Notes: generated by a model from the letters alone, not told the origin. A stretch of DNA of 64,000 nucleotides from an uncultured Prevotella sp. (GCA_937877595.1 CALFIY010000042.1:12581-76580), one strand, 5' to 3'; shown: positions 24,575 through 34,870, counted from the stretch's first letter. Made by a program: numbers and translations.

Positions 24575-26892
24575 TATTTTTTCTGCTTATCGATTATTGC
24601 CATGCACTCATCATAGGTGAGAGTGTTGATGCGCTGATGGAGGGATTTTGTCAAACGGTAGTTTTTGCCGTCGTAGGCAAGATATGGACCATAGCGCCCA
24701 TTAAGGACCGTCAACTTTGCATCCTCGTCGAAAGTGCGAATAAGTTTCTTGCTTTCCTGTTTGCGGTGCTCCTCTATCAAGGCAATAGCCTCATCAAGAG
24801 TAAAGGAGAGAGGGTCTGCCCCTTTTGGCAGCGACGTGTATTTCTTCTCGTGAAGAACGTAAGGGCCATAACGTCCAGCGCCTATGACGACCGCGCTGCC
24901 CTCGTATTCGCCGACAGTGCGCGGCAGGCGGAAAAGTTCAAGCGCCTCATCAAGAGTAATTGTCTCCATGCTCTTGCTGCTGGGCAACTGAGCAAAGAGA
25001 GGCTTATCGGAATCTTCGGCAGTACCAATCTGCACGACAGGGCCAAAACGGCCTATCTTGACAAAAACAGGGCGCTGCGTCTTTGGGTCGATGCCGATTT
25101 TGCGCTCGCCGGCCTTATGTTCCTGACGAGAGTTCAAAGTATGCTCTACAGTAGGCTCAAACCTGTTGTAGAAGTTGTGCATCATTTCCGTCCACGACTC
25201 ATTGCCCTCGGCTATACGGTCGAAATCCTGTTCTACCATGGCCGTGAAATTGTAGTCCATGATATCGCCAAAATTCTCCATCAGGAAATCGTTCACGACA
25301 ATGCCGATATCGGTAGGTAACAACTTTCCCTTGTCGGAGCCGACAAGTTCCTTGCGCGTCTGCGACTTCACGACATTGCCTTTAAGAGTGTCGACGGTGA
25401 AGAAACGCTCTTCGCCGCGCTTGTCGCCTTTGTGCACATAGTCGCGCTGCTGTATGGTAGAAATGGTAGGAGCATACGTGGAAGGGCGGCCGATGCCGAG
25501 TTCTTCCATTTTGTGTACGAGCGATGCCTCCGTGTAGCGCTGCGGTCCAAGAGAGAAGCGCTCGGTGGCAGAAACTTCCACGCGACTGAGCGGCTGTCCC
25601 TCACGAAGAGGAGGTAAAATGTGAGCCTCTGTCTCCTGTGCTGTTTCGTCGTCGTCTGTCGACTCACGATAGACTTTGAAGAAGCCGTCGAACTTCAGTA
25701 CCTCGCCTATGGCCGTAAAGGTGTACTTACGAGCATCGGCATCACCTTGCATCTGAATTTCTATGGTTGTCTTTTCAAGTTCCGCATCTGCCATCTGACT
25801 TGCCAAGGTGCGCTTCCAAATAAGATCATAGAGGCGCTTCTCCTGCTGGCTGCCTTCTATCTCATGCTGGTCCATATAGGTAGGACGGATAGCCTCGTGA
25901 GCCTCCTGTGCACCTTTGGAACTGGTATGATACTGGCGCACATGGCTGTAATTGCTGCCGTATTGACTTAGTATCTCATTTTTGCTGGCTGCAATGCAGA
26001 GTTTGGAAAGATTGACAGAGTCGGTACGCATATACGTAATGCGACCGCTCTCGTAGAGGCGTTGGGCTATCATCATGGTCTGGCTCACGGTGAGACCGAG
26101 TTTGCGTGCAGCCTCCTGCTGCAAGGTAGATGTGGTAAAAGGCGGAGCGGGGGTGCGCTTCATTGGCTTCTTGCTCACGCTGTCAACAACGAAAGTGGCA
26201 TTCTTGCAACTCTCCAAGAAAGCCTCCACCTCTGCGTGGGTCTTCAGTTTATTGTTAAGAGTGGCCTTAACCTCTGTAGCATTGGAACCGCCATCTACTG
26301 GTGTGAATATGGCACTCACGCTATAGAACGACTCGCTCTTGAAATTCTGTATCTCGCGCTCACGCTCTACTATGAGGCGTACTGCAACACTCTGCACACG
26401 ACCGGCAGAGAGCGACGGTTTCACCTTGCGCCACAGTACCGGTGAAAGTTTGAAACCGACGAGGCGGTCGAGCACGCGGCGAGCCTGCTGCGCATTGACA
26501 AGGTTCATATCGATGTGGCGCGGATGCTCTATGGCCTCCAAAATGGCCGGCTTGGTAATCTCGTGAAAAACAATGCGCTTGGTATTTGCTTCGTCGAGAC
26601 CGAGGACTTCACACAAATGCCACGAAATGGCTTCTCCCTCACGGTCTTCATCACTGGCAAGCCATACGGCACTGGCCTTCTTGGCATTGCTACGAAGGTC
26701 ACGCACCAGACGCTCTTTCTCCTCGGGTATTTCATATACTGGCCGGAGTGTATCGACATCAACACTCATCTCACGCTTCTTAAGGTCGCGGATATGTCCA
26801 TAACTGGACATCACCTTATAGTCGCTTCCAAGAAACTTCTCAATAGTCTTTGCCTTGGCAGGCGACTCTACTATAACCAAATTCTTCTGCAT
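24574..26892 (-). CDS. topA: DNA topoisomerase I
   Basis: Relaxes negative supercoils. The 772-residue type IA enzyme has the TOPRIM start NLVIVESPAKAKTIEKFLG, ASDEDREGEAISWHL, and catalytic Tyr287 in RITYMRTDS. The C-terminal part carries repeats of the form GRYGPYxxxxKKY / GRFGPVVQIG without the four-cysteine zinc fingers of E. coli TopA, as usual in Bacteroidetes. A -7 box on the minus strand lies at 26922-26929. aroK and speA follow. Confidence 0.96.
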   Translation of the reverse strand: MQKNLVIVESPAKAKTIEKFLGSDYKVMSSYGHIRDLKKREMSVDVDTLRPVYEIPEEKERLVRDLRSNAKKASAVWLASDEDREGEAISWHLCEVLGLDEANTKRIVFHEITKPAILEAIEHPRHIDMNLVNAQQARRVLDRLVGFKLSPVLWRKVKPSLSAGRVQSVAVRLIVEREREIQNFKSESFYSVSAIFTPVDGGSNATEVKATLNNKLKTHAEVEAFLESCKNATFVVDSVSKKPMKRTPAPPFTTSTLQQEAARKLGLTVSQTMMIAQRLYESGRITYMRTDSVNLSKLCIAASKNEILSQYGSNYSHVRQYHTSSKGAQEAHEAIRPTYMDQHEIEGSQQEKRLYDLIWKRTLASQMADAELEKTTIEIQMQGDADARKYTFTAIGEVLKFDGFFKVYRESTDDDETAQETEAHILPPLREGQPLSRVEVSATERFSLGPQRYTEASLVHKMEELGIGRPSTYAPTISTIQQRDYVHKGDKRGEERFFTVDTLKGNVVKSQTRKELVGSDKGKLLPTDIGIVVNDFLMENFGDIMDYNFTAMVEQDFDRIAEGNESWTEMMHNFYNRFEPTVEHTLNSRQEHKAGERKIGIDPKTQRPVFVKIGRFGPVVQIGTAEDSDKPLFAQLPSSKSMETITLDEALELFRLPRTVGEYEGSAVVIGAGRYGPYVLHEKKYTSLPKGADPLSFTLDEAIALIEEHRKQESKKLIRTFDEDAKLTVLNGRYGPYLAYDGKNYRLTKSLHQRINTLTYDECMAIIDKQKK

Positions 26893-26921
26893 AGCAGTAC
26901 TCTGTTTTCGTTTTCGGGCTG

Positions 26922-26929
26922 CAAAAGTA
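26922..26929 (-). promoter_or_regulatory. topA -7 box
   Basis: Minus-strand TACTTTTG, 30 bases before the topA start. No good -33 match is seen. Confidence 0.5.
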
Positions 26930-27027
26930 GATAAAAGTTTCCGTTACACATTATTAATATATATGTTTTTTGTTTTTCTTAACTATTCTTCTCTTCTCTC
27001 TAATAGGGCGGTTTCAGGTTTTTTCCA

Positions 27028-27035
27028 TAATTTTG
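27028..27035 (+). promoter_or_regulatory. metG -7 box
   Basis: TAATTTTG, 33 bases before the metG ATG; -33 not clear. It may also serve the two genes that follow metG. Confidence 0.5.
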
Positions 27036-27067
27036 CAGCCTGAAGAAAACAGAAACACAAAATACAG

Positions 27068-29134
27068 ATGACAGAGACGAATTTCAAACGTACCACAGTG
27101 ACAGCCGCACTGCCATATGCAAACGGCGGTGTACACATCGGCCACCTGGCTGGAGTATACGTGCCTGCCGACATCTACGTAAGATATCTCAGGCTGAAAA
27201 AACGCGACGTAATGTTTATTGGCGGCAGCGACGAGCATGGAGTACCCATCACCATCCGCGCCCGCAAGGAAGGATGCACACCACAAAACGTCGTGGACAG
27301 GTTCCATGAGATGATTAAGAATAGTTTTGAGGAATTCGGTATTTCCTTCGACATATACAGCCGCACTACAAGCGAAACTCACCACAAGTTTGCTGCAGAA
27401 TGGTTTCGCAAACTCTACGATGAGGGGAAACTGACGGAAGATACAACCACACAACTCTACGATGAAGAGGCGCACCAGTTCCTGGCAGACAGATACGTCA
27501 CCGGCGAATGTCCGCACTGCCACAACGAAGCAGCGTATGGCGACCAGTGCGAGAAGTGCGGAAGAGACCTTTCGCCACTGGAACTAATCAATCCAAAGTC
27601 GACTATCAGCGGCTCAACGCCTGTGCTGCGCGAGACAAAGAACTGGTATCTGCCACTTAACGAATATCAGGACTGGCTGAAGAAATGGATACTGGAAGAG
27701 CATCGCGAATGGCGACCCAACGTGTACGGGCAATGCAAGAGTTGGCTTGACATGGACTTGCAGCCAAGAGCAATGACACGCGACCTCGACTGGGGAATAC
27801 CAGTGCCCGTGGAGGGTGCAGAGGGAAAGGTGCTCTACGTATGGTTTGACGCACCAATAGGATATGTCAGCAACACAAAGGAACTATGCGAGAAATATCC
27901 AGAGAAATGGGGCTCGTGGCAACAATGGTGGCAGAAGGAAGACACGCGGATAGTACACTTCATAGGAAAGGACAACATCGTTTTCCACTGCATCATCTTC
28001 CCTGTGATGATGAAAGCACACGGCGGCTACACGCTGCCTGACAATGTGCCGGCCAACGAATTCCTGAACCTCGAGGACAACAAAATCTCAACATCTAAGA
28101 ACTGGGCTGTATGGCTGCATGAATATCTTGAAGACATGCCAGGCAAGCAGGACGTGCTGCGCTACGTACTCACCGCCAACGCTCCAGAGACGAAAGACAA
28201 CAATTTCACATGGCGTGACTTCCAGGAGCGCAACAACAACGAACTGGTGGCCGTTTACGGAAACTTTGTAAACAGGGCACTGCAACTTACAAAGAAATAC
28301 TGGCAGGGAGTAGTGCCGCAGTGCGGCGAACTGCTTGACGTAGACAATAAAGCCATCGAAGAGTTTAAGGACGTAAAGGAAAAGGTGGAGCAAATGCTGG
28401 AACAGTTCAAATTCCGCGATGCACAATTTGAGGCAATGAACCTTGCACGAATCGGCAACCGCTATATCACTGAATGTGAGCCGTGGAAAGTATGGAAGAC
28501 TGACCCTAAGCGCTGCGAAACAATACTGAATATCTGCCTGCAGATAACAGCAAATCTGGCGATTGCCTTCGAGCCATTCCTGCCATTCTCATCGCAACGG
28601 CTGTTCAACATGCTGAACATCGAAAAGCCCGAATGGGAACAACTGGGGTCGACCGACCTGTTGCCGGCAGGCCATCAACTTAACGAACCGGAGTTGCTCT
28701 TTGAAAAAATAGAGGACGGCGTAATACAGAAACAGTTGGACAAACTGGAAGCAACCAAGCGCGCCAACGAAATTGAGGCACACAAGACAGCACCGATAAA
28801 GGAGACCGTAAGTTTTGAGGATTTTGAAAAACTTGACATCCGTGTAGGACTGGTGAAGAGTTGTCAACGCGTACCGAAATCAAAGAAACTATTGCAGTTT
28901 ACCCTTGACGACGGCACAGGCAGCGACCGCACCATCTGCTCCGGCATCGCCTCATTCTATGAAAACCCTGAAGAACTCGTAGGCAAGCGCCTCCTCTTTG
29001 TGGCAAACTTTGCACCGCGCAAGATGATGGGCATTGAAAGTCAGGGCATGATACTATCTGCCGTTGATGCCGACGAAAGCCTCAGCGTAGTAACCACTAC
29101 AAAGGATGTAAAGCCTGGAAGCGAGGTGGGATGA
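27068..29134 (+). CDS. metG: Methionyl-tRNA synthetase
   Basis: Charges methionine to tRNA. The 688-residue protein has the HIGH-type motif [16 protein letters not shown], zinc-binding cysteines in [18 protein letters not shown], the KMSKS-loop variant [11 protein letters not shown], and a C-terminal EMAP-type tRNA-binding domain starting at [31 protein letters not shown]. It is followed after 38 bases by the nucleotidyltransferase-aminotransferase fusion on the same strand. Confidence 0.97.
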   Translation: MTETNFKRTTVTAALPYANGGVHIGHLAGVYVPADIYVRYLRLKKRDVMFIGGSDEHGVPITIRARKEGCTPQNVVDRFHEMIKNSFEEFGISFDIYSRTTSETHHKFAAEWFRKLYDEGKLTEDTTTQLYDEEAHQFLADRYVTGECPHCHNEAAYGDQCEKCGRDLSPLELINPKSTISGSTPVLRETKNWYLPLNEYQDWLKKWILEEHREWRPNVYGQCKSWLDMDLQPRAMTRDLDWGIPVPVEGAEGKVLYVWFDAPIGYVSNTKELCEKYPEKWGSWQQWWQKEDTRIVHFIGKDNIVFHCIIFPVMMKAHGGYTLPDNVPANEFLNLEDNKISTSKNWAVWLHEYLEDMPGKQDVLRYVLTANAPETKDNNFTWRDFQERNNNELVAVYGNFVNRALQLTKKYWQGVVPQCGELLDVDNKAIEEFKDVKEKVEQMLEQFKFRDAQFEAMNLARIGNRYITECEPWKVWKTDPKRCETILNICLQITANLAIAFEPFLPFSSQRLFNMLNIEKPEWEQLGSTDLLPAGHQLNEPELLFEKIEDGVIQKQLDKLEATKRANEIEAHKTAPIKETVSFEDFEKLDIRVGLVKSCQRVPKSKKLLQFTLDDGTGSDRTICSGIASFYENPEELVGKRLLFVANFAPRKMMGIESQGMILSAVDADESLSVVTTTKDVKPGSEVG

Positions 29135-29172
29135 CCCATATAACTACTCTATAAACATAACGATTATCGCAG

Positions 29173-30993
29173 ATGCAGGCAATCATCTTAGCCGCAGGCA
29201 TGGGACGCCGGCTGGGCGAGTACACCAAGGACAACACGAAGTGCATGGTTCCAGTGAACGGCGTACGCCTCATTGACCGACTGCTGGGCCAACTCTCAGA
29301 GCAACAGTTGCAGCGAGTTGTCATTGTCGTAGGATACAAGGGTGACGCTCTGCGCCAACATATCGAGCAGAACTACAAAGGCCCCCTGCATATTGAATTC
29401 GTAGACAATCCCATCTTCGACCGCACAAACAACATATACTCGCTGTCGCTGGTGGAAAAGCAGTTGCAGGAAGACGACACTCTGCTCATAGAAAGCGACC
29501 TGATATTCTCAGACCGCCTGTTCTCTATGATAATCGACAACCCACATCCCAACCTGGCTCTCGTGGCAAAGTACGAGGCATGGATGGACGGTACGATGGT
29601 GCGCATTGATGCAGAAAACAATATCGTAAACTTTGTGCCGAAAGCGGCCTTCAGATACGAAGATGTCGACCAATACTACAAAACGGTCAACATATACAAA
29701 TTCTCACGCGAGTTCTCACAGCAGAAATATGTGCCATTCCTAAAAGCCTACTGTACGGCGCTGGGAAACAACGAGTACTACGAACAAGTACTGCGCGTGA
29801 TAACCCTGCTTGATCAGACCGACCTGAAAGCACTGCAAATTGGCGATGAGAAGTGGTACGAGATAGACGACAAGCAGGACTTGGACATTGCAGAAGCAAT
29901 CTTTGCCAACGAAGAAGACGTGCTCCGCAAGTATTACGGACGCTACGGAGGATTTTGGCGTTTCCCGCAGATGCTTGATTTCTGCTATTTGGTAAATCCT
30001 TACTTCCCATCACAACGGATGGCTGACGAAATGAAGGCAAACTTCCAGACTCTGCTGACAGAATATCCATCGGGAATGAAGGTCAATACACTCATTGCCA
30101 GCAAATGCTTCGGCGTGAGCGAACAGTATATAGTACCTGGCAACGGAGCGGCAGAACTCATCAAGATACTGATGGAGAGTTCGCATGGTAAAGTAGGTTT
30201 CATACGTCCTACGTTTGAGGAATATCCAAACCGCTTTGATGAAGCGCGAAGGGTGACATTCACACCACGAAATCAGGACTACCGCTACACAGCCGACGAC
30301 CTGATGACATTCTTTGCTGATAAAGGCATTAGCCAGTTGATACTTATCAATCCTGATAATCCCTCTGGAAACTTTATTCCCAAGGCTGATGTGCTCCGGC
30401 TGGCACAATGGTGCGAAGAGCGCTGCATCCGTCTGGTAGTTGACGAAAGTTTCGTAGACTTCAGTCGTGACTTCGCCACAAACTCACTATTGGACGACGA
30501 CACTCTGAAACGGTATCCACACATGGCCGTGATGAAGAGCATATCAAAGAGTTACGGCGTGCCAGGCCTACGGCTGGGAATTTTGTGCTCAGCCGACACA
30601 GAACTGATTACGGCTACGAAAAAATCGGTTTCAATTTGGAACCTCAACTCTTTCGCAGAATACTTCATGCAAATTTACAGCAAACACGAGAAAGACTACC
30701 ATACAGCATGCGCTAAATTCATAGAAGAGCGCAACAGTTTTGAGAGTCAACTGCAAACGGTGCCTTTCCTGCGCGTGATGCCAACTGAGGCAAACTATTT
30801 CCTTTGTGAAGTTTTGCAACCTTACACTGCAAGCGAAATCGTGATCTACATGCTTAAGCACCATAATATACTGACTCGCGACTGCAGTAAGAAAACCGGA
30901 CTGGATACCAACCGCCAGTATATGCGCATTGCCGTACGCAACCACGACGATAACACACGACTGGTGGAAGCACTGAGAAAATTCACAAGATGA
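29173..30993 (+). CDS. Fused LicC-like nucleotidyltransferase and CobD-like aminotransferase
   Basis: A 606-residue two-domain protein. Residues 1-235 are an NTP transferase with LAAGMGRRLGEYTKDNTKCM, including Lys23, ESDLIFS as a metal-binding strand and WYEIDDKQDLDIAE near the end, closest in wording to choline/aminoethylphosphonate cytidylyltransferases. Residues 260-606 are a fold-type I PLP enzyme with GNGAAELI, NPDNPSGN, DESFVDFSRD and PLP lysine Lys459 in KSISKSYGVPGLRLG. The combination suggests one enzyme makes an amino-phosphate or amino-phosphonate and the other activates it with CTP. Bifunctional cytidylyltransferase-transaminases are known in phosphonate synthesis (PntC-AEPT), but no PEP mutase is nearby. 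It overlaps the next gene by four bases. Confidence 0.8.
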   Translation: MQAIILAAGMGRRLGEYTKDNTKCMVPVNGVRLIDRLLGQLSEQQLQRVVIVVGYKGDALRQHIEQNYKGPLHIEFVDNPIFDRTNNIYSLSLVEKQLQEDDTLLIESDLIFSDRLFSMIIDNPHPNLALVAKYEAWMDGTMVRIDAENNIVNFVPKAAFRYEDVDQYYKTVNIYKFSREFSQQKYVPFLKAYCTALGNNEYYEQVLRVITLLDQTDLKALQIGDEKWYEIDDKQDLDIAEAIFANEEDVLRKYYGRYGGFWRFPQMLDFCYLVNPYFPSQRMADEMKANFQTLLTEYPSGMKVNTLIASKCFGVSEQYIVPGNGAAELIKILMESSHGKVGFIRPTFEEYPNRFDEARRVTFTPRNQDYRYTADDLMTFFADKGISQLILINPDNPSGNFIPKADVLRLAQWCEERCIRLVVDESFVDFSRDFATNSLLDDDTLKRYPHMAVMKSISKSYGVPGLRLGILCSADTELITATKKSVSIWNLNSFAEYFMQIYSKHEKDYHTACAKFIEERNSFESQLQTVPFLRVMPTEANYFLCEVLQPYTASEIVIYMLKHHNILTRDCSKKTGLDTNRQYMRIAVRNHDDNTRLVEALRKFTR

Positions 30994-32003
30994 AAATCTG
31001 TATTTGCGGAGGTGGAAACCTCGGGCATGTTGTTGCAGGCTTTGTGGCTGCACAGAAGCAGCACGACATTAGCGTGCTTACACGTCATCCAGAACGCTGG
31101 AGCAAGGACTTGACGATTGAAGCACCAAGAGGAACAACCTTTTCAGGACATCTGGACGGCATTTTCAGCGAAGGAAAAAATGCCGTGGAAGATGCTGACA
31201 TCGTCTTGCTTTGTCTGCCTGGCTACGCTATCCCTCAAACACTTCAGGAAATCAGAGATTTTCTGAAACCAGGCGCAGCAGTTGGAAGCGTGGTGAGCAG
31301 TACAGGGTTTTTCTTCGAGGCTATCGACTTACTCCCATCCGCCCAGCCTCTGTTCGGATTTCAGCGGGTGCCTTTCATTGCACGCACTATAGAATACGGC
31401 AATAGCGCCCGTCTGATGGGCTATAAGGACAGCCTCAACATGGCTGTAGAACACTGCGAGGATCCTGAGTCATTGCGCAACACTCTGGCTGAGATATTCA
31501 AAACTCCTATAAATCTCTTGACAAGCCACTACGAGGCCAGCATCAGCAATAGCAACCCACTGATGCACACTTCGCGACTCTATTCGTTGTGGAAAGACTG
31601 GCATGAAGGCAAGGTCTACGCGCAAGTGCCTCTGTTTTACGATGACTGGACAGAAGAGGCCGCTCTGTTGTATATCCAGATGGACAACGAACTACAGGCC
31701 CTGCTGGAACTGCTACCTGTCAGGAAAGGCAGTATACCCTCTGTGTTAAACTACTATGAGAGCAATGACGCATCATCATTGGCCAGAAAGTTGCGTAGCA
31801 TAGAGGCCTTCAAGGGCATCATGGCTCCAATGAAGAAAACAGAAGGCGGATTTGTGCCGGACATCAGTAGCCGCTATTTTACAGAGGATTTTCCCTATGG
31901 CTTAGCACTCATTTATCGCCTTGCACATAAAAACAATGTAGATACCCCAGTAATTGATATGATATACAACTGGGGTATGAATATTATCAAGACAATAAGA
32001 TAA
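30990..32003 (+). CDS. Octopine/opine dehydrogenase-family protein
   Basis: A 337-residue NAD(P)-dependent dehydrogenase of the octopine/nopaline group. It has the Rossmann start ICICGGGNLGHVVAG and the C-terminal helical domain with the conserved SNSNPLMHTSRLY, where His193 corresponds to the catalytic His. Opine dehydrogenases join an amino acid to a 2-oxo acid by reductive amination; the true substrate here is unknown. The four-base overlap with the fusion gene shows coupled translation, so both probably act in one pathway. It ends 11 bases from the convergent rnc gene. Confidence 0.8.
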   Translation: MKICICGGGNLGHVVAGFVAAQKQHDISVLTRHPERWSKDLTIEAPRGTTFSGHLDGIFSEGKNAVEDADIVLLCLPGYAIPQTLQEIRDFLKPGAAVGSVVSSTGFFFEAIDLLPSAQPLFGFQRVPFIARTIEYGNSARLMGYKDSLNMAVEHCEDPESLRNTLAEIFKTPINLLTSHYEASISNSNPLMHTSRLYSLWKDWHEGKVYAQVPLFYDDWTEEAALLYIQMDNELQALLELLPVRKGSIPSVLNYYESNDASSLARKLRSIEAFKGIMAPMKKTEGGFVPDISSRYFTEDFPYGLALIYRLAHKNNVDTPVIDMIYNWGMNIIKTIR

Positions 32004-32014
32004 AGGGGGCATGC

Positions 32015-33022
32015 CTATGCCTCTGCAAAGGCAGCAGCCTCGGCTTCAGCAATTATCTCTTCACGGGTCTTCTCTCGGGGAGCGGCAGTAATGTCATCAA
32101 GAGAGAAGTCATCGCTGACGGCATTTTCAACTTTCTGATTATTCTTTGCCTGCCTATCAGCGGTGTCGGCAGTGACACCATCGAAGAAATTCTGCTGTTC
32201 TGCCTCCAAGTCAGGAGCGACAGCAACAGGTTCTTCCTCCATCTTGGTACGGTCGGCCTTGGCAGCAAACACAGCATCTATGAACTGAGGCTCACGGCGA
32301 AGCCGCGCAAGAGTGTCCTTTGAAGCATGCTGCTGGCTTTCCTTCTTACTATAGCCGCTACCTGTACAGCCCTCTACACCCTCGATAACAACCTGATACA
32401 CAAAAACCGGGCTTCCGTTTTTATCTGTGGTCTGCTCAAGTTGCAGGAACTCCATCCTCACACGGTTCTTCTGACTCCACTCAAGCAACTTCGACTTGAA
32501 ATTGACCTCCTTGTAGGCCACCTTGTCTATATTGATAATCTGCGAAAGTATGCGATGCTCCATAAACTCCATACAGGCATTGTAGCCATGGTCGAGATAA
32601 GCAGCACCGACAAGAGCCTCAAAGGCATTGCCTCCCATGTAACTATTGTGAGAGTTTCCACAACCGGCACTCACGACAAGGTCAATGACACCCATTTCCT
32701 TAGCCAGTCTGCCCAATGTCTCACGCTGAACAAGTTTTGAGCGTGTGTTGGTGAGAAAGCCCTCGCGCTTACCTTCGAAGTGTCTATAGACAATATGTCC
32801 CACAACAGCATCGAGAACAGCGTCGCCAAGAAACTCCAGACGTTCGTTATTGATTGGCCTACCCTTTTCGTTACGCCGGCGCACGCTCTTGTGCATAAGC
32901 GCCTGCTTGTAGAGTTCTATATTGTGCGGATAGAAGCCAAGGATGGAATAAAGAGACCGCCTCAACTCCTTTTCGTCTTGGAAAGGGAGCAAGAGGCGGT
33001 CAAAGAGATTTCTAAAATTCAT
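32015..33022 (-). CDS. rnc: Ribonuclease III with an acidic C-terminal tail
   Basis: RNase III cuts double-stranded RNA, including rRNA precursors. The 335-residue protein has the catalytic motif NNERLEFLGDAVLDAVV and GNAFEALVGAAYLD, then a double-stranded RNA-binding domain about 165-245 ending in SKKESQQHASKDTLARL. About 90 further residues are acidic and low in order (DLEAEQQNFFDG, DDFSLDDITAAPREKTREEIIAEAE). The usual length is about 225-250, so this tail is an addition. It lies three bases after fabF, in an acpP-fabF-rnc operon. Confidence 0.95.
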   Translation of the reverse strand: MNFRNLFDRLLLPFQDEKELRRSLYSILGFYPHNIELYKQALMHKSVRRRNEKGRPINNERLEFLGDAVLDAVVGHIVYRHFEGKREGFLTNTRSKLVQRETLGRLAKEMGVIDLVVSAGCGNSHNSYMGGNAFEALVGAAYLDHGYNACMEFMEHRILSQIINIDKVAYKEVNFKSKLLEWSQKNRVRMEFLQLEQTTDKNGSPVFVYQVVIEGVEGCTGSGYSKKESQQHASKDTLARLRREPQFIDAVFAAKADRTKMEEEPVAVAPDLEAEQQNFFDGVTADTADRQAKNNQKVENAVSDDFSLDDITAAPREKTREEIIAEAEAAAFAEA

Positions 33023-33025
33023 AGT

Positions 33026-34291
33026 CTACTGATCTGTGTACTTCTTGAACACTACACAGGCGTTGTGGCCACCAAAACCAAATGTATTGGAAAGACCAGC
33101 GCGTACCTCACGTTTCTGCGCAGTGTTGAAGGTGAAGTTCAGATTGTAGTCTATCTCCTCATCCTTGTCGTCCTCCTCGTGATTGATGGTTGGAGGAACG
33201 ATGTCGTTCTTGACAGCAAGCAGTGTTGCCATAGCCTCTACGGCACCGGCAGCACCCAGCAAGTGACCTGTCATAGACTTGGTAGAAGAGATGTTGAGTT
33301 TGTAGGCTGCGTCACCAAAGACTTCTTTGATGGCTTTTGCCTCGGAGATATCACCAACGTGCGTAGACGTTCCATGCACATTGATATAGTCAATATCCTC
33401 TGGCTTCAAACCTGCATCCTCAAGAGCGCTCTGCATTACGAGTTTTGCACCAAGGCCTTCAGGATGAGAAGCAGTGATATGGTGAGCATCAGCACTCATA
33501 CCAGCACCTGCCATTTCGGCATATATCTTAGCGCCACGAGCCTTGGCATGCTCCAACTCTTCAAGGATGAGACAGCCAGCGCCTTCGCCCATGATAAAGC
33601 CATCACGCGAAGCACTGAATGGGCGTGACGCCTTCTCCGGCTCATCATTGCGAGTAGAAAGGGCATGCATAGCATTGAAGCCACCGACACCTGTCTCGCA
33701 TATTGCAGCCTCAGCACCTCCGGAAACAATTATATTGGCCTTGCCAAGACGTATCAGGTTGAAAGCGTCTGCCAGTGCATTACTTGACGAGGCACATGCC
33801 GATGCTGTGATATAGTTTGGACCATGAAAGCCATACATTATAGAGATCTGGCCTGCTGCTATATCGGCAATCATCTTTGGTATGAAGAAAGGATTGAACT
33901 TTGGGCCGTCATCAAAATGGGCGCCATAATATGTCACTTCATCCTGGAAAGTACGAATACCACCAATTCCGACACCAAAAACAACACCGATGCGGTTCTT
34001 GTCCTCTGTCTCGAGATCCACGCCGCTATCTTCCACTGCCTGCTTTGCAGCGATAAGGGCCAGTTGAGTGTAACGGTCCATCTTGCGTGCCTCCTTGCGG
34101 TCAAGATAGTCGTTGACATTAAGATCCTTCACCTCACAGGCGAATTTTGTCTTGAACTTAGTGGTGTCAAACTGCGTGATAGGGGCTGCACCACTCTTGC
34201 CTGCAAGCATATTCTTCCAGGTCTCCTCTGGCGTGTTGCCAAGTGGCGTAACGGCTCCCAATCCAGTAACCACTACTCTTTTCAATTCCAT
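33026..34291 (-). CDS. fabF: Beta-ketoacyl-ACP synthase II
   Basis: FabF elongates fatty acids by condensing malonyl-ACP with acyl-ACP. The 421-residue thiolase-fold protein has catalytic Cys166 in TASACASSSNAL, and the two histidines in NVHGTSTHVGD and KSMTGHLLGAAG. It lies downstream of acpP (145-base spacer) and three bases upstream of rnc, a widely conserved order. Confidence 0.97.
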   Translation of the reverse strand: MELKRVVVTGLGAVTPLGNTPEETWKNMLAGKSGAAPITQFDTTKFKTKFACEVKDLNVNDYLDRKEARKMDRYTQLALIAAKQAVEDSGVDLETEDKNRIGVVFGVGIGGIRTFQDEVTYYGAHFDDGPKFNPFFIPKMIADIAAGQISIMYGFHGPNYITASACASSSNALADAFNLIRLGKANIIVSGGAEAAICETGVGGFNAMHALSTRNDEPEKASRPFSASRDGFIMGEGAGCLILEELEHAKARGAKIYAEMAGAGMSADAHHITASHPEGLGAKLVMQSALEDAGLKPEDIDYINVHGTSTHVGDISEAKAIKEVFGDAAYKLNISSTKSMTGHLLGAAGAVEAMATLLAVKNDIVPPTINHEEDDKDEEIDYNLNFTFNTAQKREVRAGLSNTFGFGGHNACVVFKKYTDQ

Positions 34292-34339
34292 AAACGTATA
34301 TGAAAAAAAATAAAACTACAAATAAAAAAAGATGTCTGT

Positions 34340-34432
34340 TTCAGACAAAAAAATGAAGAATGAAGAACTCACCACCAAAACTTTTGCGGCAGTAAATTCT
34401 TCATCCTTCACTTATCATTCTTCATTCAGAAT
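34340..34432. repeat. GAATGAAGAA direct and inverted repeats between acpP and fabF
   Basis: ATGAAGAATGAAGAA at 34352-34366 and ATTCTTCATCCTTCACTTATCATTCTTCATTC near 34396-34427 are inverted copies of a GAATGAAGAAT unit. The RNA could fold into a long stem between acpP and fabF. Confidence 0.6.
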
Positions 34433-34435
34433 GAT

Positions 34436-34672
34436 TTATTTTGCATTCTCCTCGATGTAAGCGATTGCATCACCAACAGTGGCAATCTTCTCAGCACGAT
34501 CGTCGGGGATAGAGATACCAAACTCCTTCTCAAACTCCATGATGAGTTCAACGGTATCAAGAGAGTCTGCACCAAGGTCGTTAGTGAAACTTGCCTCTGG
34601 CTTTACTTCTGCTTCGTCTACACCAAGTTTGTCAACGATGATTGCCTTTACTTTGTTTTGAATTTCAGACAT
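34436..34672 (-). CDS. acpP: Acyl carrier protein
   Basis: Carries growing acyl chains in fatty acid synthesis. The 78-residue acidic protein has the phosphopantetheine attachment Ser37 in [21 protein letters not shown]. It heads the operon and is separated from fabF by a spacer with inverted repeats. Its promoter is at 34750-34781. Confidence 0.98.
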   Translation of the reverse strand: MSEIQNKVKAIIVDKLGVDEAEVKPEASFTNDLGADSLDTVELIMEFEKEFGISIPDDRAEKIATVGDAIAYIEENAK

Positions 34673-34749
34673 GATTTTTCTCTTTAAAATGTTAATACTT
34701 TATTTCTGATTTAATTTTCGCCAACCTAAACACTGCTGGTTAGCGGGTG

Positions 34750-34781
34750 CAAAGTAACGCATTTTTGTTGAGTTGTGCAAA
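34750..34781 (-). promoter_or_regulatory. acpP promoter
   Basis: On the minus strand TTTG (34781-34778), 20 bases, then TTACTTTG (34757-34750). The leader to the acpP ATG is about 70 bases. Confidence 0.65.
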
Positions 34782-34870
34782 AAAAAAGTATAAAAAAGCG
34801 CCTCGCTTTGCACAACCACCCCATACCTGTGCAAGTTTTTGATATATGTTAAGCGTATTTTCAACACTTT

